Assembly: GCA_030062745.1 (NCBI GenBank)
Contig: CP099840.1
Coordinates: 37,761,101-37,825,100 of the forward strand
Source of the DNA: Capitulum mitella
Taxonomy: Eukaryota > Arthropoda > Thecostraca > Pollicipedomorpha > Pollicipedidae
DNA length: 64,000 bases
Direction of reading: 5' to 3'
Position 1 is the stretch's first letter; every line of letters begins with the position of its first letter. The notes under the pieces were generated by a model that worked only from the letters and a program-made list of their open reading frames with translations, had not been told where the DNA came from and searched no databases. Both the position numbers and the translations under genes were made by a program. Below, in pieces: positions 13,101-22,111 of the stretch.

Positions 13101-14880
13101 TCTATAAACAGCATTTCTGAGGTGTGTAACAAGGTAAAACACAATGCCAATGGTCTGCAAAAAGGAGTCTACTGGCCTCCTCCTAACACTTCTCGCGAGC
13201 AAAAACAAAACCGTCCAGAAATGATTCAAAGCTTTGCACTACATGATATCCCGGATTGGATACTCACAACACAGACGAAACCACATGATCCATGACAAGG
13301 TGCAGAAACAGAATGCCACGCCACGCCAAACATGACGCACATTATTCTCGAAACGACATCTTTCAAAGACTCAAAGTCGCTTACAGCACACCAGCCCTGC
13401 GCACCGCACCGCCACCCGCACCCACCCACCTTGGTGTGGTAGACGTGAAGCTCGTCGAAGAGCCGCCACGTCTGGTGGAGCGGGTACGGGGCCGCCTGGC
13501 TCCAGCCGCCGAACAGCACCAGCTTGTCGCCGTACGTGACCAGCGAGGCGTACGCCTTGGGGCTCGGGTAGCTGCCGATGGCCGGTGGCCGCTGCCAGTC
13601 CAGCCGGCCGAGCTCCAGATACCAGAGGTCGTTGAAGGAGGTCATGCGCGAGCTGCAGCCGCCGAACACGTACATGCGGCCATCTGCCCGGCAGGCAGGG
13701 TGTCCCAGATCAGATTACTGCTGTTATCCTTTCCGACAGGACGACAGAGCACGTCTTACAGGTTGTGCAAACTTGCCGCACAAACGAAACTACTGGCCGT
13801 GATATTCAGCAGCGAAAACGAACATCTTTTCTCTGACTACATTTTTACGAGCCCAGTAGGCCAGCTCCTCGACAAACTTCAAAAATGCACAAAGCAGGAA
13901 ACAAGCAAACAAACACACAAATAAACAACGGAGACGTTACCCAGAAACCTCCGGTGAGAGAAACGTGACCCCAACATCAAGCCCACCGAGCATGACGGCC
14001 GAGTGGGCGCAGCGTTTGGTGATGACGCGGTGCGTCGCGACCGGCGATCCGGGCACCGGGCTAGGCGTGTCGTAGTGGAACCAGGACACGGCCATCTCGT
14101 CCAGACTCCGGGCCAGCAGGCGGCGCAACCGAAGCTCAACACCTGGACGGCGGGAAAGACGGATGATCCACGAGGGAACAACTAGGGACACAGACGGGGA
14201 AACATCGCCCCTCCATATAACCAAATGATTCACAGGGCAGCAAAATGGAAGTCTTCAATGTGTCATGTACAGGACAAGTACAGGTGATGAAATCAGAATG
14301 ATGCAGGCAAAATGATACCGGCAGATATACACCACATGCTTACGAAACAGCATGTTGTACAGCTAAGGTACCCAGTTCAATAAAATGGCCATCAAAAAGA
14401 CATAAGGAGCAATAAAAAGTATGTCATGACACATCCACAGGGCTCATCATGCTTGTGTAACTCTTCACTAGTGGACACTACCAGCTGGGCGCCGAATGAC
14501 CCTGCAGTCGGTGTGCCCCTAAGCCCCAATAACCAACCAACCGACACTACCAGCTGCAACTCACGTCTGACAGCGCTGCGCCACCGGCGGGAGACCATTC
14601 GGCAGTTTTTCATGTCCTCATAAGGGAGGACAAATGTCAGCAGGTGGTCCAAAATCTCATCTGGAATATCAGCAGTGGACTTCCCTCTGTGTTGCTGAAG
14701 GGCTTCTGTCTCATCAGTGTCAAGGTGTTCAGCTTCTGTTGGCTCAACTGACAAAACATCAGTGGCCTCTGTGGGGCTGTCCAGTTCTGAATCTGTCTCA
14801 CTGCCCTGAATGATGACTGGGACTTGAGAGCATGTGTCTTCTGATGTGTCAACATTAGATACTTTATCATCTTCATCCAT
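7186..14880 (-). CDS. FBXO42: F-box/Kelch protein FBXO42 homologue
   Basis: Substrate receptor of an SCF (SKP1-CUL1-F-box) ubiquitin ligase; vertebrate FBXO42 targets p53. Minus-strand exons, 5' to 3': 14880-14565 (acidic N-terminus, then F-box IPDEILDHLLTFVLPYEDM), 14142-13987, 13683-13430, 12772-12588, 9732-9602, 9120-8975, 8337 to about 8150, and a last exon ending at 7186. The first seven junctions are phase-compatible. Kelch blades are clear: MYVFGGC, NDLW, GSYPSPKA, LVLFGGW, PYPLHQ, NEVWVFDF, GGSGGPN, DAWLL and LWCHPAC, in the order of human FBXO42. The last exon ends with a degenerate repeat (ALHVLDA, ELVLFGGI) and FNALSFVAIPCELFG, like the vertebrate C-terminus. The link between the 8337 exon and the last exon is unresolved; an acceptor near 7770 fits phase 2, but no matching donor is convincing. 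The gene starts close to a CpG-free block. Confidence 0.9.
9899..10215. repeat. hAT-like terminal debris with CCGGATA subterminal motifs
   Basis: FBXO42 intron sequence. Both ends are rich in ATCCGG/CCGGAT motifs (9914-9930 and 10155-10215) around an AT-rich centre, the look of subterminal repeats in Ac-like hAT elements. No ORF, and termini are not precise. Confidence 0.4.
10486..11714. mobile_element. Non-autonomous piggyBac-like element, 1.23 kb, TTAA target duplication
   Basis: The left end reads TTAA (10482-10485) then CCCTATTCCCGG. The right end is the exact reverse complement, CCGGGAATAGGG, followed by TTAA (11715-11718). Inner repeats continue as a G-rich run and a GGCGGA block. TTAA target sites and CCC...GGG termini are characteristic of piggyBac. 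No transposase frame is present; the interior holds repeated TGACCTTTGACC-type and imperfect A/T-rich sequence. It sits in an FBXO42 intron. Confidence 0.75.
12345..12450. repeat. hAT-like terminal fragment with CCGGATAT motifs
   Basis: Dense ATCCGG/CCGGAT motifs and an end reading CCAGTGCATCCCTA, the reverse complement of a TAGGGATGCA-type hAT terminus. Related to the fragment at 9.9-10.2 kb. A short TTTA microsatellite lies nearby at about 12150-12167. Confidence 0.45.
14565..14880 (-). CDS. FBXO42: FBXO42 exon 1 with F-box
   Basis: Starts MDEDDKVSNVDTSED and runs through an acidic, Thr/Glu-rich leader into the F-box, ending WRSAVR before a GTGAGT donor in phase 1. The F-box binds SKP1. 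Most of the exon contains no CpG. Confidence 0.88.
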
Positions 14881-16030
14881 TGTCAGTTCCCACCTTCATA
14901 CAAACCTATGGATGAAGACAACATGCCAAGTGAGGCATATAAAAGGTTGTTGTCAAATTAGTAAGTGGAACTGGATGATCATTTTATCCAAACATGGTCA
15001 CATTGGTAAATAAATGGCACAAAAGTTTAATGCATTTTGTAAACTACACATGATGATCACTGGAAGATGAAAACATGCATTTCCTTTACCCAGGTGGCAA
15101 AGTAGTATAATCTTTGCATGAATGCTTAGTTCAGTTTTGAGGCTTTGTGGATAAACAGTAGAAATTGCATGCTAGCATGAAAACACAAACTATCAGCAAA
15201 GCATACAAGCAACCATGCCTGTACTGGAATTTGTTACATAGTACATACAGACCATGATTCATGGCATCTGGTGCAAAAGATGCATCTGAATACCACACTA
15301 CAAACAATGGTCATCCTTTCTATGCTCTTTAAATTTCCACTCAGTTGAGCTAAGAGTCATCATGACACACATACACCAAAGGCAGTGAGTAAAGAGGCAG
15401 CATCAGTTCAAAAACAATGCAATTCATGCCACTTAGCTTAATGGAAGGGTATCAAATGGTGTCAACAATTACTTGCAAGTATGCACAGAAGAACACATGT
15501 ACTTTCCTTGCACAAACAGTATGTGTGTCCTAAACATGAAATTATTGGGAAACTAAGTCCCATGGGGGCTAAAGGTAAGTTTCTGCCCGACGAAATCGCA
15601 ATCAATCATTTGTATAATTGCCACCAATGTAAAGAATGTATCATCCTGTTTCTAACCTTACTTTCCACTACTTGATTGTCTAAAAAATAACAACAAAATT
15701 GTAATGATAACGTACCACTCAGTAATACCGTGTTGCAGTCGACTGGCGGAGAACAACATTATTCTGCGGCGGAAAATGTAGTGCCACCAAGGTTAAGGTT
15801 ATTGGCATCAAGGATGTGTAGACTGTGCATGCATCTTCAAGCGATTAATGATGTCATATATGAAAATTCTATTTTGTTGCCACAGGCTGAACTTGGAGGA
15901 ACTGCTGAATTATTACGCCATTGTATTATTGTATTAGATAATTGTTGGGATATCTGATATCAGTGTTATTACATTATGACATTTAATACTCGTTAGATTA
16001 CATTAGGTTGGTAGGTTGGGTTGTGCTGGG
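14881..16030. other. Upstream region of FBXO42, no gene recognised
   Basis: From about 14602 to 15587 I find no CpG dinucleotide. TG and CA are frequent. No coding similarity. The FBXO42 promoter probably lies further out, possibly near 16440-16580 where CpG returns. Confidence 0.5.
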
Positions 16031-16128
16031 CTAGGTTAGATAAGGTTAGGTTAGGTTAGGTTAGGCTAGGCTAGGCTAGGCTAGGCTAGGCTAGGCTAGG
16101 CTAGGCTAGGTTAGGTTAGGTTAGGTTA
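16031..16128. repeat. Interstitial telomere-like array (TTAGG)n with (CTAGG)n core
   Basis: About 20 pentamers: TTAGG units at both sides and a central block of about nine CTAGG variants. TTAGG is the ancestral arthropod telomere repeat. The array is short and internal, flanked by AT-rich unique sequence. Confidence 0.8.
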
Positions 16129-17435
16129 CTATGTGAGGTTACAGTAAATTTTTATTTATTGTTTTATTTATTTCACTTCCTAATATTTTTTAGTTTTGTT
16201 CCGTGATTCCTTTTGAAATATTTTATTTCACTGTTTTTTATTTTTGCTTTGTATTTTTTAAATTGCAAGTTCACTTTCCATCATTGTAATATTTTTACTT
16301 TCTTATTATTATTGTTGTTTGTTATTATTATAACTACTATTTTATTATTATTGTTATTATTATTATTATTATACAATGACTAACTTTTTCATTTCAAAGA
16401 TAATTTATATCGTATTAGTTATTTCTTAGTTATTAGTTATTTGAGTCCGACCGACGACCAATCAGCGTCAAGATCTCACGTAAACAAACTATTTAACGCA
16501 GAAACGTCAAAAACCCTACGCGAGCGTCTGGCGGTTACCACACCAGTGACGACGGGGAAATAATGTGTGTTTCAAGTTTTTCCGGCTGAAGTCGTAAGTA
16601 GTACTTATCAGTATTGCATTTGAAGCGCCATGCAACCACTTCTATGATTATTTTCCCTCGAAGTAAGCGCTCGGGCAAAATCTTACTGTTGACCCCATGG
16701 GGACTGCAGTATAGTGCAAGAGCTCACAACAAAACAACTGCATGATGTTAACACTCAATTACACAATGGGTCAAACTGACTTCATTCTTAGATTATGACA
16801 AATTTACACAATTTTGCAACCAATTAATCAAGTATATCCTTACATGCCTTAAAAAAACAGCAGACCAGCTTTTGTTCATACGAAATGAATCTGAACGGAA
16901 AAAACATGCATCAGTCTGTATTCTTATATTATTAATGGCACCCAACTTCAAGCTATATAACTGCGCTGCAATTAAAACTACTGATCTGCCTCTCCTAGTT
17001 GTATCGTTCACCGCGAGGCTTTTCAATCCTCGGACCGACACGCCACACAAAATAACCCACAATAACTTCTGCCAGCTGTCCTCAACACGATGATGCTTGT
17101 GCCCTAACATACCAGGAGCATAACTTGCAAATACACCGTCGAATAAACACAGAGGTTTCTACGATAGCTAATCGTGGCGCTTCTGCGACTATAATTTGTT
17201 TGCGTTCTGGAGTGCTGACATCTAGGAGGAAGGTTGAAAGTAATACTTCTAAATGGGGCGACTGGTGTATCCGAGGCGGCTAAAGAACCAATGAGAGATG
17301 GGAGTCAGATTTATGCCCGTTGTATCCTGACCTGATTAAGAGGGAAATTTGAACATAAAATGTGTACTGATTCAGTTTTTAATCCAGCTAGCTTTTTCCC
17401 TCTTTGAGAACTTGATCATTTCTTGTACGCCTAGG

Positions 17436-17820
17436 CAGGGGCGTCAACTTCTGTAAATGATTGGGTAGGCCGAGCCGTGGGTCCGACAACCTAACCTCCC
17501 CAAATGTGGGTTTCTCAATGGACTTGGCCGACTTTATTTTGATGAATGAAAATTTTTGGGTTTTGCTATTATTTTTCAAATAAAAAATTTTGTACATCCC
17601 ATGTATATAGATAGGAATAAAGGTCGATACATCACATTTGTGCCTTATCCTATGCTTTCTGCCTATCTTTTATCTGTTGCGGCTGTTTTTCGCTATTTTT
17701 ACTCAGTGCCCTTTAAAACTGGCAGAAAATACTGGAGGGGCCCAGACCAACATTGGAGGAGCCCAAATCAACATTGGGTGGGCCAGGACCCCCTCGAAAG
17801 AATACAAATCGACACCCCTG
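17436..17820 (+). mobile_element. hAT-like non-autonomous element, copy 1
   Basis: Starts CAGGGGCGTCAACTTCTG and ends CGACACCCCTG. It is flanked by CGCCTAGG (17428-17435) and CACCTAGG (17821-17828), an 8-bp duplication with one mismatch. 8-bp target duplications and CAGGG termini are typical of hAT. No transposase frame. Four other copies occur in the window. Confidence 0.72.
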
Positions 17821-17828
17821 CACCTAGG

Positions 17829-18514
17829 TTCTTATACGTTCCTATAACCTAAAAGCGAGTGTGCATTTTGTTTCGTGAACAGTTAACTACTCATTTTATT
17901 TCGTGATATACGACTTATTTAAGGGATGAACTATCATTTTTGAGTACGTGTGCGAGAGGTGCAGTCACAGCCAGCCACACCAGATCCGTCTGGCCCTTGC
18001 GGTTAAAGGCTATCCGTGTGGTCCGCCCGATATAAGCCACAGCACTGCCGACTGGCCGAAGATCGAGGTTGATTTAGTTTGGTGTCAGTTAAAGCTCTTT
18101 CGACCATCTGCGACCATTTCAGAGCTGGCTAGGGCGGAGTGTTTGGCAGATTGTGATTCTAAGGGTGACAGGATTATACGTCCAGAACGAGAGCTGTTGA
18201 ACGACGACGAAGTTCGTCCGCAAGCGCCGACCTTGCACAGGACATTAGCTTGGGGTTTCCCGCTCGGTTTCGCATCTTCGTCGAAGCCGTTATTCTTGAG
18301 CATCCTCCTGGAAAACGAGTCTCTTCTGTCGTGGTATGGCGCGGTGGCGTAGTCGGTAGTGGCGGCAGTCAGTCAGTGTCAGTGGCTGCAGTCCTACAGT
18401 GTCGCAAGAGTAACGGATAGCCACACTTTTTGTATGTGCGAATCGCATTTTCTGAGCTGGTCACACTGTCGGGGCTGTAAGCGTCATTAGACCAATGTTA
18501 GATATACCCCTGGG
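17829..18514. other. Spacer between hAT-like copies 1 and 2
   Basis: Holds a 134-codon open frame (17948-18352, plus) that I do not recognise; it has no clear domain and may be chance. A box-A-like TGGCGTAGTCGG at 18346 has no convincing box B or cloverleaf. Confidence 0.3.
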
Positions 18515-18927
18515 CAGGGGTGTCGATTTGTATTCTTTCGAGGGTGCCCTGTCCCAGCCAGTGTTGATTTGGGCCCTTCCAGTGTTGGTTTGGGCCCCTC
18601 CAATATTTTCTGCCAGTTTTTAAGGGAACTGGGCAAAAATAACAAAGGAAACGACCGCAATGGATGAAAAATAGGCAGAAAATATAGAATAAGGCATAAA
18701 GTGATGTATCTACCTAACTTTCCATCTTCTTTATATATAAATATATATACCTATATACATCAAATATACACAATTCTTTATTTGAAAAATAGTAAAAAAA
18801 CCTTAAAAATTCCCATTGATTACAATAAAGTGGGCTAAATCCGTTGAGAAACCGACATTTGGGGGGAGGTTAGGTTGTCAGGCCGACGGCTCGGCCCACC
18901 CAACATTTAGAGAAACTGACACCCCTG
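18515..18927 (-). mobile_element. hAT-like non-autonomous element, copy 2 (inverted)
   Basis: Starts CAGGGGTGTCGATTTG and ends ACACCCCTG, in opposite orientation to copy 1. Flanked on both sides by a perfect CCCCTGGG duplication (18507-18514 and 18928-18935). It lies about 560 bp before the cGAS-like gene. Confidence 0.78.
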
Positions 18928-19483
18928 CCCCTGGGGAAACCTCGCACGCTTAGCGTCGGTAGCCCACGACAGATCCTCGCTGGTCCACTGCTTGACCGTT
19001 CCCTGGGGTGCTGAGTAGGGCTCAAGAAAATTGGAGGGGAAGAGAATGACGAATCTTTCAATGCAGCGCCGCAGATTTGGAGTTAAAATAAACATATGCC
19101 GTCGCCTCAGCAGCTACACGCACTCATTCTCACGAGCTGCGCCGGCGCAGTAAGCGAACCCGAAATGGTCCCGTACAAGCGATCAATCCTACAGCTCCTC
19201 GTGACGTAGTCACACAGGGATCTGCGCAACAATCTGGTCAGCGGTTTGGCGACGGTGATGCCATGCGCTCTGGAAACCGTCCCAACAGCTGATGAAAACA
19301 AACGTCGATGCGTTACTGTGTTTGCGGCGCGTCATTGTGTCACAAGAGACAGAATGGCTCCGCTGCCGTGTGACAGTGTTGCCGAGTATACCTGAGTGCG
19401 CTACAATGTGTCGGTGTTGCAGGGTGGATCACAGACTTCTCCCCGCCGGGTAGTCCTGTCCGAGTGGTGTAGAAAGGCGGGCC

Positions 19484-20974
19484 ATGGGAAACAGACGGAG
19501 CGCTCCGCGTGCTCGGGAAACAGGGACAGCCGTGAGCTCCCCTCCCCTGACTCCGGGTGAGCTGTTCTCAGTCCTCAATGAAGTGTTCCGCATCAGGGAA
19601 GAGGAACGGCCCCTGGATGAGGATAAGAAAAACATGGAAGACTATCTCGTGGATACTTTTGAACAATGCAACGAGGGGCACGATGTAGTGGCCGCACGGG
19701 CCGCCAGCGCCGAATGCGCATGCGCATCGCTCTCTGATGTGGCTGTGAAGCAAATCCATTTGTCGGGGAGCGTCATAGAGGGGAACTACGTCCAACTTCG
19801 ACTCCCCCTCAAAGAGTCGGATTATGACGTCATGTTCGAGCTGGGGCCAGTTACCGTTCTCGAAGATCACCTCGATCTTGATGACCAGGAGCCTTGCGGG
19901 GGAGCCAGTCAGCCGGCCGGTCCGTCTGGCCAGGACCAGGCCGGCGGCCCGGTCCTCGTGCTCGAGCCGACGCCTCGGCCGGGGTTCGTGCTCCTGCGGC
20001 ACCGACGCCGGCCCGACTGCGGCCACCGGGGCCGGCTGACGCTCCCCGGGGAGCGGGCGGTGCGTCTGATGGACGGGTTCGCGGCGGCGCTGACGCTCGG
20101 CTCGCCGGACTACACGGGCCCGTCGGCCGCCAGCCAGATCATCCACGACTCGTTCCGCGGCCCGAGGGCGGTCGACCTGGTGGCCTGCGTCGTCTGCCCG
20201 GCGTGGCCGCGGGAGGAGTTCGCCGCGCGGCAGCGGCCCGCCGGCTGGCCCGACGCCGCGCTCGTGGAGCGCCTCTGCGGCACGCCCATCTTCCTGGTGC
20301 CGGTCGGCTTCCCCGGCAGCGCCACGGAGCGGGACGAGTGGCGGATGTCGTTCTCCCGGCACGAGTACGTCGTGTTCCGCGCCATGACGCAGGAGCAGCG
20401 CGCCTGCCTGACCGTGCTCAAGTTCTGCAAGGCCGTCGTCGGCGAGCCGGCCGCGCCGCTGAAGAGCTACTACCTGAAGACGGCGCTGCTGTGGCTCTGC
20501 GAACGGCGCGCGCCGGCCCAGTGGACGCGGGAGAACACGCTGCAGTCGCTGCTGGCCGTGATGGACTACCTCGAGAGCTGCCTGCGCCGTCGTCGCCTGC
20601 CCTGCTACTTCTGGCCCGAGGTGGACCTGCTGGCGAGCCGCGGCCAGCCGGAGCTGGAGGCGCTGGCGGCGGCCGCGGCGGCGCTGCGGGCGCTGCTGCC
20701 GGCCGCCGGCCTGGTGCTGGTGGCCAGCCTGCAGACGGCCCTCGGCCGCGAGGCGCGCCGCCGGGTCCTGGCGCGGGACGTCTCCGATGAGGAGCTGCTC
20801 GCCCAGTGCGACGCCGCAGCCCTGCGGGAGATCGGACGAGCCGGCCCGCTCCCGGCCAAGAAACTGGCGAAGCTCGTGCGGGACGGGCTGGTCTGGTCGA
20901 CGACGTTCCCCTACGACGAGCGCGTCTCGCCGCTCGCCCTGGATAACCTGCTCATCAGCGCGTGGTTGGGGTAA
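19484..20974 (+). CDS. cGAS-like receptor (Mab-21 family nucleotidyltransferase)
   Basis: Intronless gene for a 496-residue protein. Family enzymes sense nucleic acid and make cyclic dinucleotides that activate STING; that role here is inference. The catalytic set is present: GS of GSVIEGNYV (residues 95-96), D113 and D115 in SDYDVMFEL (cGAS has E-x-D), and D231 in AVDLVACV (cGAS D319 position). Next come IFLVPVGF and EWRMSFSRHEY, matching the cGAS FYLVPK and WRLSFS segments, then the Mab-21 helical half with LKSYYLKTALLWLCER and YFWPEVDLL. The Cys/His zinc thumb of vertebrate cGAS is absent, as in insect cGLRs. The ATG context (gccATGG) is good. The C-terminus extends about 90 residues past the cGAS core with a helical Arg-rich segment. 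The 3' two-thirds is far more GC-rich than the 5' third. Confidence 0.85.
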   Translation: MGNRRSAPRARETGTAVSSPPLTPGELFSVLNEVFRIREEERPLDEDKKNMEDYLVDTFEQCNEGHDVVAARAASAECACASLSDVAVKQIHLSGSVIEGNYVQLRLPLKESDYDVMFELGPVTVLEDHLDLDDQEPCGGASQPAGPSGQDQAGGPVLVLEPTPRPGFVLLRHRRRPDCGHRGRLTLPGERAVRLMDGFAAALTLGSPDYTGPSAASQIIHDSFRGPRAVDLVACVVCPAWPREEFAARQRPAGWPDAALVERLCGTPIFLVPVGFPGSATERDEWRMSFSRHEYVVFRAMTQEQRACLTVLKFCKAVVGEPAAPLKSYYLKTALLWLCERRAPAQWTRENTLQSLLAVMDYLESCLRRRRLPCYFWPEVDLLASRGQPELEALAAAAAALRALLPAAGLVLVASLQTALGREARRRVLARDVSDEELLAQCDAAALREIGRAGPLPAKKLAKLVRDGLVWSTTFPYDERVSPLALDNLLISAWLG

Positions 20975-22111
20975 TGGTACCGAGCGGTACCCGATACCGA
21001 TTGTGAATTTGTAGGCGAATTCAAATACAGTTCGCGCTTTTTCCACTACGTTATGCGACTATTCGTACGGTGCCTTTTTCTTATTGGAAACCCAACCCAC
21101 GGAACTTCTATTTTAAACAAAGGAGTCATCCGTCATTGGATTTCTCGTGAATGCCTACGTTTTAAGCTTGACATGACTTCAAACCTGTCAGCAATCGCTG
21201 GAACGGGAAGGGGAGGCGAGAAAGGTGTCTCCACTGCGATCAAAAATGCAACAAAAGCGAACGAAATCAGCGCGGAAAAATAACTTAAAACTTTTCTGTG
21301 ACTGAGAGAACGAATTTTTTATGGGTTACGTACAGGTTTTTCCCGTGTGTATCTTCGCACAATAATATAGTGCGGTACGAAGACAATGCCAATTTTGTGT
21401 TTGGTAATCGGGTACTTTTCACGTAATCAAATGCTGCACTACTTTCTTTGTGTGCATTTTGTGCGTGTGCATACGAAGGGATGTGCTAATTTACATCAGT
21501 CGTTTGCGCACTTATCTTGCGAGCAAGGTGGCAGGTTAAGGACTATGACGTGGCTTCATGACTTCCCATTGTTGTTATTAACTGGGTCACTTTCCGTGCC
21601 CCACGATGGCGTCAATGCGGACATGTAATCGTGCATAACTACACACATCAGAGTCATGCGGCCTGATCTTCCACAAGACCAGAGAGAGGCGAACGGCCAG
21701 ATCATCACATGCAGAACAGGCTGACCTCGACATCCTGTGGTATATTCAACGGCATGAACCCGATGACTGCCGAGGAAACATTGACAAATGATAGTAACAC
21801 GTCGCACACCCAGTTTCGACAAAGGCTGCACGGACGTCAATTTCTCCGGCCTAAGATGGCAAGCCGCAGAGCAAGCCACCAGGTCCCACCCACATCTCCC
21901 TGGAAGGTTCTTTTCCCCCGCAATTAGCGTCTCATCTGCAGCCCAGGATCCGATCTGCACCCACTAACCTCGCCCACAAACCGGCAGTCGAACGGGAAGC
22001 TCAAGAACACGAACTCAGAGACAGGGCCTCACGGTCAATGCTGTCCGACCACGGGCGTCAGTCCTGTCGACGGACCGGGATCCTCACGGTCCGTCTGCCC
22101 GACCAGGCGTC
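20975..22111. other. Intergenic between convergent cGAS-like gene and TBCCD1
   Basis: No coding similarity. Starts with GGTACC/GATACC palindromic motifs just after the stop codon (20974-21000), then AT-rich sequence. An open frame on the minus strand at 21556-21960 shows no recognisable domain. Confidence 0.35.

Noticed and set aside
16031..16128. CRISPR-like repeat array
   Set aside because: Simple pentamer repeats with no spacers, in a eukaryotic genome; it is telomere-like sequence.
18337..18410. tRNA-like box A (TGGCGTAGTCGG)
   Set aside because: No matching box B, no cloverleaf could be folded by eye, and no SINE structure was evident.
17436..18927. Composite transposon formed by the two inverted hAT-like copies
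   Set aside because: Each copy has its own distinct 8-bp target duplication, so they inserted independently.
19568..21046. 492-codon minus-strand frame opposite the cGAS-like gene
   Set aside because: Arg/Gln-rich antisense shadow; the plus-strand frame has the complete nucleotidyltransferase motifs.
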